Source: Sphingosinicella microcystinivorans (GTDB lineage Bacteria; Pseudomonadota; Alphaproteobacteria; Sphingomonadales; Sphingomonadaceae). Taken from it: a stretch of DNA of 64,000 nt. The position numbers and the translations under genes are program-made. The stretch is taken from NCBI RefSeq assembly GCF_003634215.1, contig NZ_RBWX01000007.1, positions 1,474,945 to 1,538,944 of the forward strand. The letters run 5' to 3'. The notes under the pieces were generated by a model. That model did not search any database, was not told the origin of the DNA, and saw nothing but the letters and a program-made list of their open reading frames with translations. This document shows, piece by piece, positions 55,192-64,000 of the stretch (positions within the stretch are counted from its first letter, which is position 1; each line of letters opens with the position of its first letter).

Positions 55192-55808
55192 TCGAGGCCA
55201 TCATCTTCTATATGCTCGCAGGCATTATTGTCCTGTCGGCAACGGCGGTGATCTTCGCCCGCAACCCGGTGCACAGCGTGCTCTGGCTGATCCTGGCGTT
55301 CTTCAACGCCGCCGGCCTGTTCCTGCTGCTCGGCGCCGAGTTCATCGCGATGATCCTCGTGATCGTTTACGTAGGCGCGGTCGCGGTGCTGTTCCTGTTC
55401 GTCGTCATGATGCTCGACATCGACTTTTCGGAGCTGCGATCCGGTTTCGCGCGCTACATGCCGTTCGGGCTGATGCTCGCCGGTGTGCTGCTTGCCGAAC
55501 TCGTGATCGCGGGCACGGCGTGGACGCTCGGCGCTGGCGCGCAGGCCGTCGCGGCCGCACCGCTGTCGGCTGCGGGTGACGTGACCAACACCGAGGCGCT
55601 CGGCGCGCTCATCTACACCAAATACGTCTACATCTTCCAGGCGGCGGGCATGGTGCTGCTGACCGCGATGATCGGCGCGATCGTGCTGACGCATCGCCAG
55701 CGTACCGGCGTGAAGAAGCAGAGCATCGCCCGGCAGAATGCCGTGCGGCCCGAGGAGGCCGTCGATGTCGTCAGCGTGCCTGTGGGCGAGGGGGTGAAAC
55801 TCAAATGA
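55188..55808 (+). CDS. nuoJ: NADH-quinone oxidoreductase subunit J
   Basis: NuoJ is a five-helix membrane subunit between the quinone site and the pumps. The 206-residue protein has [75 protein letters not shown], the conserved core with the [10 protein letters not shown] helix that twists during catalysis. The GTG at 55188 gives a normal amino end; a longer frame upstream is not protein-like. nuoK overlaps by ATGA. Confidence 0.95.
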   Translation: MIEAIIFYMLAGIIVLSATAVIFARNPVHSVLWLILAFFNAAGLFLLLGAEFIAMILVIVYVGAVAVLFLFVVMMLDIDFSELRSGFARYMPFGLMLAGVLLAELVIAGTAWTLGAGAQAVAAAPLSAAGDVTNTEALGALIYTKYVYIFQAAGMVLLTAMIGAIVLTHRQRTGVKKQSIARQNAVRPEEAVDVVSVPVGEGVKLK

Positions 55809-56110
55809 TCGGCATCACCCACTATCTCACCGTCGCGGCGATCCTGTTCGTCCTCGGCGTGCTCGGCATCTTCCTCAATCGGAAGAACGTGATCGTCATC
55901 CTGATGTCGATCGAGCTGATCCTGCTTGCCGTGAACATCAACCTCGTGGCGTTCTCGGCATTCCTTGGCGATCTCGTGGGCCAGGTGTTCGCGATGTTTG
56001 TGCTCACCGTCGCGGCGGGCGAGGCGGCGATCGGCCTTGCCATCCTCGTCATCTACTTCCGCAACCGCGGCACCATCGCGGTCGACGACATCAACATGAT
56101 GAAGGGCTGA
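55805..56110 (+). CDS. nuoK: NADH-quinone oxidoreductase subunit K
   Basis: NuoK is a three-helix antiporter-like subunit. The 101-residue protein has the start [24 protein letters not shown] and the conserved membrane-embedded glutamates in [16 protein letters not shown] and [17 protein letters not shown]. Its length equals the family norm (about 100). nuoL follows after six bases. Confidence 0.96.
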   Translation: MIGITHYLTVAAILFVLGVLGIFLNRKNVIVILMSIELILLAVNINLVAFSAFLGDLVGQVFAMFVLTVAAGEAAIGLAILVIYFRNRGTIAVDDINMMKG

Positions 56111-56116
56111 GCGGGC

Positions 56117-58162
56117 GTGCTTCATACCATCGTATTCCTGCCGCTGCTCACGGCGATCGTTGCCGGTCTCGGCAACCGCGTGCTCGGCAACACGCTCGCC
56201 AAGGCGATCACCACGGGCGGTCTGTTTCTGGCGTGCGCGCTGTCGTGGGCGATCTTCATTCCCGTGCTGATGGGCCAGCCCGTCGAGGGCCAGCCGGTCA
56301 TGGAATGGTTCCGCTCGGGCGGTCTCGTCGTCGATTGGTCGCTCCGGCTCGATACGCTCACCGCCGTGATGCTCGTCGTCGTCACGACCGTGTCGGCGCT
56401 CGTGCACCTCTATTCCTGGGGGTACATGGCGGAGGATCCCGATCAGCCGCGCTTCTTCGCGTATCTGTCGCTGTTCACCTTCGCGATGCTGATGCTCGTG
56501 ACGGCGGACAACCTCGTGCAGATGTTCTTCGGCTGGGAAGGCGTCGGCCTCGCATCTTACCTGCTCATCGGCTTCTGGTACCACAAGCCGTCCGCGAACG
56601 CGGCCGCCGTGAAGGCGTTCGTCGTCAACCGCGTCGGCGACTTCGGCTTCTCGCTCGGCATCTTCGGCGTGTTCATGGTGTTCGGCACCACGGACATCGC
56701 GAACATCCTTGCCGCCGCGCCGGACTATCAGGGTTCGACCTTCGAATTCCTCGGCATGCAGGTCGATACGCTGACCACGCTCTGCCTGCTGCTGTTCATT
56801 GGCGCGATGGGCAAGTCCGCACAGCTCGGTCTCCACACCTGGCTGCCGGACGCGATGGAAGGCCCGACGCCGGTCTCCGCGCTCATCCACGCCGCTACGA
56901 TGGTGACGGCAGGCGTGTTCATGGTCTGCCGCCTGTCGCCCCTCTTCGAAACCAGTGAGATCGCGCTCAACGTCGTGACATACGTGGGCGCGGCGACGGC
57001 ACTGTTCGCGGCGACGGTCGGCACGACGCAGCACGACATCAAGCGCGTGATCGCCTATTCGACGTGTTCGCAGCTCGGCTACATGTTCTTCGCGGCAGGC
57101 GTCGGTGCCTACGGCGCGGCGATGTTCCACCTGTTCACGCACGCCTTCTTCAAGGCACTGCTGTTCCTCGGCGCAGGCTCGGTGATCCATGCGATGCACC
57201 ACGAGCAGGACATGCGCTACTACGGCGGCCTTCGGAAGCACATCCCGCTCACGTTCTGGGCGATGACGCTCGGCACGCTCGCCATAACGGGCGTCGGCAT
57301 CATCGGCGTGTTCGGTTTCGCGGGCTTCTATTCGAAGGACGCGATCATCGAGAGCGCCTTCGCGGCGGGCACGCAGTCCGGCTATGTCGCCTTTGCGGTC
57401 GGCATCTTCGCCGCACTGCTCACCAGCTTCTATTCGTGGCGCCTCGTATTCCTCACTTTCTTCGGCAAGCCGCGCTGGTCGCAGAGCGAACATATCCAGC
57501 ACGCTGCGCACGGCGATCACGGGCATGATCACGCCCACGGTCACGATGATCATCATGCGCACGCGCACGATGGAGATGGTACGCTCGGCTATCACCCGCA
57601 CGAGAGTCCGGTGAGCATGCTCATTCCGCTCGGCGTCCTGTCGCTCGGCGCGGTGTTCGCGGGCTTCCTCTTCCAGCATGCGTTCATCGATGCGGAAGGC
57701 GGCGTGGCGTTCTGGAAGGGCGCACTCGCGTTCGACGCGCACCTCGCCCACGCTTCGCATGAAGTGCCGTTGTGGGTGAAGCTGTCGCCCGGCATCGTGA
57801 TGCTGATCGGGCTGTTCATCGCCTGGAACAACTACCTTCGCGATCCGGCTGCGCCGGCGCGCTTCGTGGCGATGTTCCGCGGCCTTCACGCCTTCCTCTT
57901 CAACAAGTGGTACTTCGACGAGCTGTACGACACGATTTTCGTGCGCCCGGCGAAGTGGCTCGGCCGCTTCCTGTGGAAGAAGGGTGACGAGGGCACCATC
58001 GACCGCTTCGGGCCGAACGGCCTTGCGGGGCTGGTGATGAGCGGTGCAGGCGTCGCGCGTCGGCTGCAGACCGGCTACCTCTACACTTATGCGTTCGTGA
58101 TGCTGATCGGCCTCGCCGCCGCGGCAGCGTGGTTCCTCCCGAAGATGCTGGGCGGCGAATAA
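56117..58162 (+). CDS. nuoL: NADH-quinone oxidoreductase subunit L
   Basis: NuoL is the distal proton-pumping subunit with the lateral helix HL. The 681-residue protein has [19 protein letters not shown] with the key Glu, [38 protein letters not shown], and [14 protein letters not shown] loop at about residues 457-497 is remarkably histidine-rich (14 His in about 41 residues; for example [15 protein letters not shown]). It starts with GTG at 56117. The stop shares one base with nuoM. Confidence 0.96.
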   Translation: MLHTIVFLPLLTAIVAGLGNRVLGNTLAKAITTGGLFLACALSWAIFIPVLMGQPVEGQPVMEWFRSGGLVVDWSLRLDTLTAVMLVVVTTVSALVHLYSWGYMAEDPDQPRFFAYLSLFTFAMLMLVTADNLVQMFFGWEGVGLASYLLIGFWYHKPSANAAAVKAFVVNRVGDFGFSLGIFGVFMVFGTTDIANILAAAPDYQGSTFEFLGMQVDTLTTLCLLLFIGAMGKSAQLGLHTWLPDAMEGPTPVSALIHAATMVTAGVFMVCRLSPLFETSEIALNVVTYVGAATALFAATVGTTQHDIKRVIAYSTCSQLGYMFFAAGVGAYGAAMFHLFTHAFFKALLFLGAGSVIHAMHHEQDMRYYGGLRKHIPLTFWAMTLGTLAITGVGIIGVFGFAGFYSKDAIIESAFAAGTQSGYVAFAVGIFAALLTSFYSWRLVFLTFFGKPRWSQSEHIQHAAHGDHGHDHAHGHDDHHAHAHDGDGTLGYHPHESPVSMLIPLGVLSLGAVFAGFLFQHAFIDAEGGVAFWKGALAFDAHLAHASHEVPLWVKLSPGIVMLIGLFIAWNNYLRDPAAPARFVAMFRGLHAFLFNKWYFDELYDTIFVRPAKWLGRFLWKKGDEGTIDRFGPNGLAGLVMSGAGVARRLQTGYLYTYAFVMLIGLAAAAAWFLPKMLGGE

Positions 58163-59718
58163 TGGGCTTTCCGATCCTTTCCCTGATGATCCTGCTGCCG
58201 CTTGTGGCAGCCACTCTGCTGCTGTTCGTTCCCGGCGACGAGAACGCGCGGGCAAATGCGGCGCGCTGGGGTGCGCTCGGCATCACGCTTGTCGAGCTGG
58301 TGCTCGGTGTCGTCCTGTGGGCACAGTTCGATGTCGGCTCGGCGAGCTTCCAGTATGCCGAAAACCTGCCGCTGTTTGAGCCGTACTTCTCATGGGCGCT
58401 CGGCATCGACGGTATCAGCCTGGTTCTGATCGCGCTCAGCGTGTTCCTGATGCCGATCTGCATCCTCGCGTCGTGGACCTCGATCGAAAAGCGCGTGCCG
58501 GAATACATGGCGGCGTTCCTGCTGATGGAAGCGCTGATGATCGGCGTCTTCGCGGCGACCGACCTGTTCCTGTTCTATGTCTTCTTCGAAGGCGGCCTCA
58601 TTCCGATGTATCTCATCATCGGCATCTGGGGCGGCAAGGACCGCATCTACGCCAGCTACAAGTTCTTCCTCTACACGCTGCTCGGCTCGGTGCTGATGCT
58701 GCTCGCCATGCTCTATATGGCGAGCGTCGCGGGCACGACCTCGATCCCGCAGCTGCTTGTCTACGACTTCGATCCCAACGTGCAGACGTGGTTGTGGCTG
58801 GCGTTCTTCGCGAGCTTCGCGGTGAAGATGCCGATGTGGCCGGTGCACACCTGGCTTCCCGACGCGCACGTGCAGGCGCCGACGGCGGGTTCGGTGATCC
58901 TGGCGGGCGTGCTCCTGAAGATGGGTGGCTACGGCTTCATCCGCTTCTCGCTGCCGATGTTCCCGGCGGCCTCGGCAGAGCTGATGTGGATCGTCTTCGC
59001 GCTCTCCATGATCGCGGTCGTCGTCACGTCGCTGATCGCGCTCGCGCAGTCCGACATGAAGAAGCTGATCGCGTACTCGTCGGTCGCGCACATGGCGTTC
59101 GTCACCGTCGGCCTGTTCGGCTTCAACCAGCAGGCGATCGAAGGTTCGATCGTCGTGATGCTCAGCCACGGCCTCGTCTCGGGCGCGCTCTTCCTGTGCG
59201 TCGGCGTTGTCTACGACCGGCTGCACACGCGCGATATCGATGCCTATGGCGGCGTCGCCACGATCATGCCGCGCTATGCGATCCTGTTCATGCTGTTCAC
59301 CATGGCCTCGGTCGGCCTTCCCGGCACCAGCGGGTTCATCGGCGAGTTCCTCGTGATGATGGGCGCGTTCCGCACGTCCACCTTCGCGACCGCCGTGATC
59401 TGCACGGGCATCATCCTCGGCGCCGCGTACATGCTCTACCTCTACCGCAAGGTGGTGTTCGGCGAGGCGACGAAGGACGAGGTGCGCGCGATGCCGGATC
59501 TTTCCGTTCGCGAAATCCTCTGCCTCGCACCGATCGCGGTCTTCGTGCTGTGGATGGGTGTCGCACCGAACGTGTTCATCGATCCGGTGCGCGCGCCTGT
59601 GGCGGCGATCGTCGCCAGGCTGGAGCCGACCGCGCCGCACCAGCAGACGGTTTCGGTCGTGAAAGCGGCCGCAGCCAAACCCCAAACGTCTGAAACGCAT
59701 ACGGCGGAGACCCACTGA
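58162..59718 (+). CDS. nuoM: NADH-quinone oxidoreductase subunit M
   Basis: NuoM is the second antiporter-like pumping subunit. The 518-residue protein contains FFEGGLIPMYLIIGIWGG with the key Glu, SFAVKMPMWPVHTWLPDAHVQAPTAGSVILAGVLLKMGGYGFIR, and SHGLVSGALFLCVGVVYDR. The tail beyond the last helix is a short Ala/Thr/His-rich extension (AAAKPQTSETHTAETH). It is coupled to nuoL upstream and to nuoN downstream by one-base overlaps. Confidence 0.96.
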   Translation: MGFPILSLMILLPLVAATLLLFVPGDENARANAARWGALGITLVELVLGVVLWAQFDVGSASFQYAENLPLFEPYFSWALGIDGISLVLIALSVFLMPICILASWTSIEKRVPEYMAAFLLMEALMIGVFAATDLFLFYVFFEGGLIPMYLIIGIWGGKDRIYASYKFFLYTLLGSVLMLLAMLYMASVAGTTSIPQLLVYDFDPNVQTWLWLAFFASFAVKMPMWPVHTWLPDAHVQAPTAGSVILAGVLLKMGGYGFIRFSLPMFPAASAELMWIVFALSMIAVVVTSLIALAQSDMKKLIAYSSVAHMAFVTVGLFGFNQQAIEGSIVVMLSHGLVSGALFLCVGVVYDRLHTRDIDAYGGVATIMPRYAILFMLFTMASVGLPGTSGFIGEFLVMMGAFRTSTFATAVICTGIILGAAYMLYLYRKVVFGEATKDEVRAMPDLSVREILCLAPIAVFVLWMGVAPNVFIDPVRAPVAAIVARLEPTAPHQQTVSVVKAAAAKPQTSETHTAETH

Positions 59719-61163
59719 TGCAGCCGCTCGCGCAATCGCTCGGCATCGCCGCACCGGAAATCATCCTCGCCATCGGCGCGATGGCGCTGCTGATGATCGG
59801 CACGTTCCGGGGCGATCGCAGCCTTGGCCTGCTGTCGTGGCTTGCTGTCGCCATCTATGCCGCTGCCGGCCTCTGCATGATCGACGATGCCCCGCGCGCG
59901 TTCGCCTTTGACGGGCTTTACGTTGCGGACCTGTTCTCGGATTACCTGAAAACCGTCGTCTACGGCGCCGCCGCCGTCTGCACTGTGATCGCGATCCCGT
60001 ATCTGCGCCGCGCCCACTCCGACAAGTTCGAATACCCCGTGCTGCTCATGCTCGGCGCGCTCGGCATGGGCATGATGGTTTCGGCGAACGACCTTCTGTC
60101 GCTCTACGTCGGGCTAGAGCTGCAAAGCCTCGCCGCCTACGTGCTCGCCGCGTTCCACCGCAGCGAGGCGAAATCCTCCGAAGCCGGTCTCAAGTATTTC
60201 GTGCTTGGTGCGCTCGCGAGCGGCATTCTGCTCTACGGCATCAGCCTCATCTACGGCTTCGTCGGCAGCACGAACTTCGTCGCGCTCGGCACGCAACTTG
60301 AAGGTTCCGCGTCGATCGGTGTGATCTTCGGCCTTGTCTTCATCTTCGCCGGTCTCGCTTTCAAGATCAGCGCCGTGCCGTTCCACATGTGGACGCCCGA
60401 CGTTTACGAAGGTGCGCCGACACCGGTCGCCGCCTTCTTTGCCTCCGCGCCGAAAGTGGCCGCGATGGGTCTTCTCGTGCGCGTCGCGATCGAAGGCTTC
60501 GGCGGCCTTGCCGATGAATGGCGCCAGATCATCGCTTTCGCCGCGGTTGCCTCGATGATCCTGGGCGCCGTTGGCGCCATCGGGCAGACGAGCATCAAGC
60601 GCCTGCTTGCCTATTCGTCGATCAACAACGTCGGTTTCGCTCTCATCGGCCTTGCCGCTGGGACGGAGCAGGGCATTGCGGGCGTGCTGTTCTACATGGG
60701 CATTTACGCGGCGATGACGGTGGGTTCGTTCCTCGTCGTCCTCGCGCTCCGCGACCCGGACGGTACGCCGGTGGACGACATGGCGCGCCTCGCGGGCCTC
60801 TCGAAGACGCGTCCCGGCCTTGCCGCCGCGCTTGCCGTGTTCATGTTCAGCCTTGCCGGCATCCCGCCGATGCTCGGCTTCTGGCCGAAGTTCAGCGTGT
60901 TCAACGCCGCCATTGCAGCCGATATGTACGTGCTTGCGGTGATCGGCGTCGTCACGTCGGTGGTTGGCGCTTACTATTACCTGCGCGTCGTGAAGCTCGC
61001 CTACTTCGATGAGCCCGTAGGCACTCTCGCACCCGGCGAAAGCCGCGTGAACGGCATCGTGCTGACGGCGGCGGCCGTGTTCTGCTCGCCGGTCGGGATG
61101 CTTGCCATCGCACCGCTGGTGGCGTGGGCGACGGCGGCGGCGCGCATCATCGTCACCGGATGA
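59718..61163 (+). CDS. nuoN: NADH-quinone oxidoreductase subunit N
   Basis: NuoN is the third antiporter-like pumping subunit. The 481-residue protein contains LLSLYVGLELQSLAAYVLAAFHR with the conserved Glu, FKISAVPFHMWTPDVYEGAPTPVAAFFASAPKVAAM with the Lys residues of the pump, and FMFSLAGIPPMLGFWPKFSVF. It is the last nuo gene; birA overlaps it by ATGA. Confidence 0.96.
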   Translation: MQPLAQSLGIAAPEIILAIGAMALLMIGTFRGDRSLGLLSWLAVAIYAAAGLCMIDDAPRAFAFDGLYVADLFSDYLKTVVYGAAAVCTVIAIPYLRRAHSDKFEYPVLLMLGALGMGMMVSANDLLSLYVGLELQSLAAYVLAAFHRSEAKSSEAGLKYFVLGALASGILLYGISLIYGFVGSTNFVALGTQLEGSASIGVIFGLVFIFAGLAFKISAVPFHMWTPDVYEGAPTPVAAFFASAPKVAAMGLLVRVAIEGFGGLADEWRQIIAFAAVASMILGAVGAIGQTSIKRLLAYSSINNVGFALIGLAAGTEQGIAGVLFYMGIYAAMTVGSFLVVLALRDPDGTPVDDMARLAGLSKTRPGLAAALAVFMFSLAGIPPMLGFWPKFSVFNAAIAADMYVLAVIGVVTSVVGAYYYLRVVKLAYFDEPVGTLAPGESRVNGIVLTAAAVFCSPVGMLAIAPLVAWATAAARIIVTG

Positions 61164-61870
61164 ATTTTCGCATCGTCGATCTCGCCGAAACCGGCAGCAC
61201 GAACGACTGGATCGCCGAGCACCCGGAAAACGGGCTCTGGGTCCGCGCCGACCGCCAGACGGCAGGGCGCGGACGCCGTGCGCGAACGTGGACCTCCGAA
61301 ATCGGCAACCTCTTCACCAGCACCCTCGCCGCGCCTCAGCCGGGTGAGGGGCCTTCCCAGCAGCTTTCGTTCGTGGCGGCGAACGCGCTGCTCGAAACCG
61401 TCGCCCGCTGGGTCCCGCGTGACCGGCTGTCGCTCAAATGGCCGAACGATCTGCTGCTGGATGGCGTGAAGGTCGCGGGCATCCTGCTTGAAGGCCATGC
61501 GCAGGGTGTCATCATCGGCATCGGCGTCAACCTCGCGCACTTCCCGGAAGGCACCGAGCGCCCCGCCACGAGCCTCGCCGCAGTGGGGATCGCACCGCCA
61601 TCTGCGCGCGAAGCCTGCCGAACTCTGGCGGAGGCATTCGCCGCGCACCGCCGCCGCTGGCGCGAGGAGGGCTTCGTCGCCACACGTGCGGACTGGCTCG
61701 CGGCCGCCGCCGGGCTCGGCAAGCCCATCGTCGCCCGTCTCGGGAACGCGGACCTCACCGGGACGTTTGACGGTCTGGCGGAGGACGGCGCGCTTCTTCT
61801 GCGCTTGCCGGACGGGACATTACGGCCCATTCACGCGGGCGAAGTGTTCACATTGGGGGATCGGGCCTGA
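61160..61870 (+). CDS. birA: Biotin-[acetyl-CoA-carboxylase] ligase
   Basis: BirA attaches biotin to the carboxyl-carrier protein of acetyl-CoA carboxylase. The 236-residue protein is the short form without a DNA-binding domain. It has AETGSTNDWIAE, ADRQTAGRGRRARTW for biotinyl-AMP binding, LSLKWPNDLLLDGVKVAGILLE, IIGIGVNL and the SH3-like tail. The nuoN-birA-coaX-rnj order is common in sphingomonads and other alphaproteobacteria. It shares one base with coaX. Confidence 0.93.
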   Translation: MNFRIVDLAETGSTNDWIAEHPENGLWVRADRQTAGRGRRARTWTSEIGNLFTSTLAAPQPGEGPSQQLSFVAANALLETVARWVPRDRLSLKWPNDLLLDGVKVAGILLEGHAQGVIIGIGVNLAHFPEGTERPATSLAAVGIAPPSAREACRTLAEAFAAHRRRWREEGFVATRADWLAAAAGLGKPIVARLGNADLTGTFDGLAEDGALLLRLPDGTLRPIHAGEVFTLGDRA

Positions 61871-62640
61871 TGCTGCTCGCGATCGATGTCGGCAATACCA
61901 ATACGATGTTCGCGGTGGTGGATAACGGCGAGATCGTGCACCGCTGGCGTATCTCCACGCAGGCGTCGCGCACGTCCGATGAATATATGGTCTGGCTCAC
62001 CCAGCTCATGGAGATCGACGGCGTCGACCGGCACAAGGTCCACCGCGTCGTGATCTCCACTGTGGTCCCGACAACGCTCTTCAATCTCGAACGCATGGCG
62101 CGGCGCGGCTTCGGCATCGATCCGCTGGTCGTGACAAAGGATCTCGACCTCGGCGTCGGCATCGAGGTCGCGCATCCCGAGCAGGTCGGCATGGACCGCC
62201 TCGTCAATTGCGTCGCGGTAGGCGATCGCCACGAAGGCGATTTCATCATCATCGATTTCGGCACGGCGACGACATTCGACATCTTCGTCGGCAATGCCTA
62301 TACGGGCGGCATCATCGCGCCCGGCATCAATCTGTCGGCGGAGGCACTCTACGTCGCCGCCGCGCAATTGCCGCGTGTTGCCGTCGCGCCGCCCAAGGGT
62401 GGCAAAGCCAAAGGCTTCGATACCGTGTCCGCCATGCAGTCGGGTATTTTCTTTGGTTATCTCGCGATGATCGAGGGGTTGGTCGCCCGCCTGAAGGCGG
62501 AGGCCGCGGGGCCGATGAAAGTTCTGGCAACGGGCGGCCTTGCCGTCCTGTTCGAGCCCTACACCAGCGTGATCGATGTCGTGGACGTCGATCTCACGGT
62601 GCGCGGCCTTACGATTATCGATGAAAGGAACAGGCTTTGA
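61870..62640 (+). CDS. coaX: Type III pantothenate kinase
   Basis: CoaX phosphorylates pantothenate in the first step of CoA synthesis. The 256-residue protein has the ASKHA-fold motifs LLAIDVGNTNTMFAV, MDRLVNCVAVG, FIIIDFGTATTFDIF, and GGIIAPGINLSAEAL, which identify the type III enzyme. It is coupled to birA by one base, and to the RNase J gene by a TTGA overlap. Confidence 0.95.
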   Translation: MLLAIDVGNTNTMFAVVDNGEIVHRWRISTQASRTSDEYMVWLTQLMEIDGVDRHKVHRVVISTVVPTTLFNLERMARRGFGIDPLVVTKDLDLGVGIEVAHPEQVGMDRLVNCVAVGDRHEGDFIIIDFGTATTFDIFVGNAYTGGIIAPGINLSAEALYVAAAQLPRVAVAPPKGGKAKGFDTVSAMQSGIFFGYLAMIEGLVARLKAEAAGPMKVLATGGLAVLFEPYTSVIDVVDVDLTVRGLTIIDERNRL

Positions 62641-64000
62641 AGCCTGGAAAAGAACTGATCTTCCTGCCGCTCGGCGGCTCGGGCGAGATCGGCATGAACG
62701 TCAATCTCTACGGCTGCAACGGCAAGTGGATCATGGTCGACCTCGGCATGACCTTCGCCGATCCGAACCTGCCGGGTATCGAACTGGTCCTCCCCGATCT
62801 CTCCTTCATCGAGGATCGACAGAAGGATCTTCTCGGCATCGTCCTCACGCACGGGCACGAGGACCATATCGGCGCGATCCCTTATCTCGTCGGCGATTTC
62901 GACGTGCCGCTGTTCGCGACGCCGTTCACCGCGGGCCTCATTCGCAAGAAGCTGATCGAGGAAGGCATCGAACGTGATGTCGAACTGAACGTCGTGCCTC
63001 TTGAGGGCGAGGTCAACCTCGGCCCCTTCAAGTGCCGTTACGTGCCGCTCGCGCACTCGATTCCCGAAGGCAATGCACTCCTCATCGAAACGCCCTACGG
63101 CAAGATTTTCCACACCGGCGACTGGAAGCTGGACGAGGCGCCCGTGCTCGGCGTGCCCTCCACCGCCGAGGAACTGACCGCGCTCGGCGACGAAGGCATC
63201 CTCGCGCTCGTCGGCGATTCCACCAACGTCTTCAATCCCGAGGCCTCGGGCAGCGAAACCGGCGTGCGCGAAGGCCTCGACAGGGTGATCGCGGGCCACA
63301 AGGGCAGGGTGCTCGTCACCACCTTCGCTTCGAACGCCGCGCGTCTCCATACGCTCGGCGAGGTCGCGAAGGATACGGGCCGCAAGATCTGCGTCGTCGG
63401 GCGCTCGCTTGATCGCATCCTCGAAGTGTCGAAGAGCGTCGGCTACCTCACCGATTTCCCGCCCACCGTGTCGCACGAAGAGGCGATGAAGGTGCCGCGC
63501 GACAGGCTGCTCATCGTCTCCACGGGCGCGCAGGGCGAGGCGCGCGCCGCGCTCTCCCGAATCGCGGAGGGCGATCATCCTCACATCAAGCTCGAACGCG
63601 GCGACCTCGTTGTCTATTCGTCGAAGCAGATTCCCGGCAACGAGATCTCCATCGGCCGCGTGCAGAACGCGCTTGCGGCGCGGGGCATCGAGATCATCAC
63701 CGATCGGCAGGCGCACGTGCATGTTTCCGGCCATCCCGGCGTTCCCGAGCTGGAATCGATGTACGGCTGGATTCGCCCGCAAATATCGATCCCCGTCCAC
63801 GGTGAGCGCCGCCATATGGAAGAGCATGCGCGGCTCGCGCGCCGCTTCGGCGTTCAGGAAGCGGTCGTGCCGGTGAATGGTAGCGCCATCCGCCTCGCAC
63901 CCGGCAAGCCGCAGATCATCAGCCACGAACCCGTCGGCCGCCTCGTCCTCGATGGAGACGTCATTCTCCCTGCCGACGGCGCCACGATGCTCGCGCGTCG
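62637..64000 (+). CDS. rnj: Ribonuclease J (5' part; gene runs off the window)
   Basis: RNase J is a metallo-beta-lactamase-fold 5'-3' exo- and endoribonuclease. The frame starts at TTG 62637 (AAAGGAA upstream) and is open to the end of the window, 454 codons of about 550. The zinc motif THGHEDHIGAI gives His72, His74, Asp76 and His77; the beta-CASP region contains VGDSTNVFNPEASGSET, VLVTTFASNAARLHT and IVSTGAQGEARAALSR; and the late HVSGHPG matches the motif of the family. It is not found by ATG-only prediction because of its TTG start. Confidence 0.93.
   Translation, partial: MKPGKELIFLPLGGSGEIGMNVNLYGCNGKWIMVDLGMTFADPNLPGIELVLPDLSFIEDRQKDLLGIVLTHGHEDHIGAIPYLVGDFDVPLFATPFTAGLIRKKLIEEGIERDVELNVVPLEGEVNLGPFKCRYVPLAHSIPEGNALLIETPYGKIFHTGDWKLDEAPVLGVPSTAEELTALGDEGILALVGDSTNVFNPEASGSETGVREGLDRVIAGHKGRVLVTTFASNAARLHTLGEVAKDTGRKICVVGRSLDRILEVSKSVGYLTDFPPTVSHEEAMKVPRDRLLIVSTGAQGEARAALSRIAEGDHPHIKLERGDLVVYSSKQIPGNEISIGRVQNALAARGIEIITDRQAHVHVSGHPGVPELESMYGWIRPQISIPVHGERRHMEEHARLARRFGVQEAVVPVNGSAIRLAPGKPQIISHEPVGRLVLDGDVILPADGATMLAR

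Noticed and set aside
55628-58255. An 875-codon minus-strand frame opposite nuoJ-nuoL
   Set aside because: Shadow of the nuo genes with biased charged composition and no signal of its own.
1-64000. CRISPR array, insertion sequence or prophage
   Set aside because: No regularly spaced repeats, transposase motifs, or phage structural genes were seen anywhere in the window.

Overview
The window is high-GC, densely packed, single-chromosome-type bacterial DNA and reads as an alphaproteobacterium, most likely a member of the Sphingomonadales. The support is the 14-gene nuo operon followed by birA-coaX-RNase J, the fthC/6S RNA/zapA arrangement, DUF2842 and DUF3617 family proteins, a large TonB-dependent receptor paired with an S9 peptidase, and one TTAA-N7-TTAA CtrA-type site. 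There are no rRNA genes, insertion sequences, prophage or CRISPR arrays. One tRNA gene (Asp, GTC) and one 6S RNA are present.

Layout. 1-9837 is a mixed housekeeping and envelope region: the 5' part of uvrB, three DUF3617 paralogues, an exported M20 amidohydrolase, a beta-lactamase-fold hydrolase, a lipoprotein, a short CPA2 antiporter, an acyltransferase and class I fumarase. 10258-13465 is class Ia ribonucleotide reductase, with a small winged-helix-like gene lodged between nrdA and nrdB and a hairpin-rich leader in front. 13471-14642 is a small accessory islet: a KTSC protein, an unknown protein, and a parDE toxin-antitoxin pair whose toxin gene carries an in-frame amber codon. 14690-17487 holds small membrane, periplasmic and lipoprotein genes. 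17652-22576 is a TonB receptor and secreted peptidase pair.

22578-34638 is the most distinctive block. It is one long, overlapping operon plus a divergent formamidase gene that together encode a complete route from tryptophan through kynurenine and anthranilate into the CoA-dependent hybrid anthranilate pathway (2-aminobenzoyl-CoA monooxygenase/reductase). The operon also has beta-oxidation-type enzymes, a RidA protein, a thioesterase, glutaryl-CoA dehydrogenase and an embedded MarR regulator. The divergent promoter region contains three related AT-rich repeats that could be its operator.

34769-46052 contains tRNA-Asp, chorismate mutase, fthC-6S RNA-zapA, then tkt-gap-pgk and class I fructose-bisphosphate aldolase with thiE, an acyltransferase, efp and a SuhB-type phosphatase. 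46130-61163 is the complete nuoA-N operon, nearly every junction overlapping by a few bases. Two foreign-looking small genes are spliced in (nuoF/nuoG and nuoH/nuoI), each ending exactly at the next nuo start codon. birA, coaX and the start of an RNase J gene close the window.
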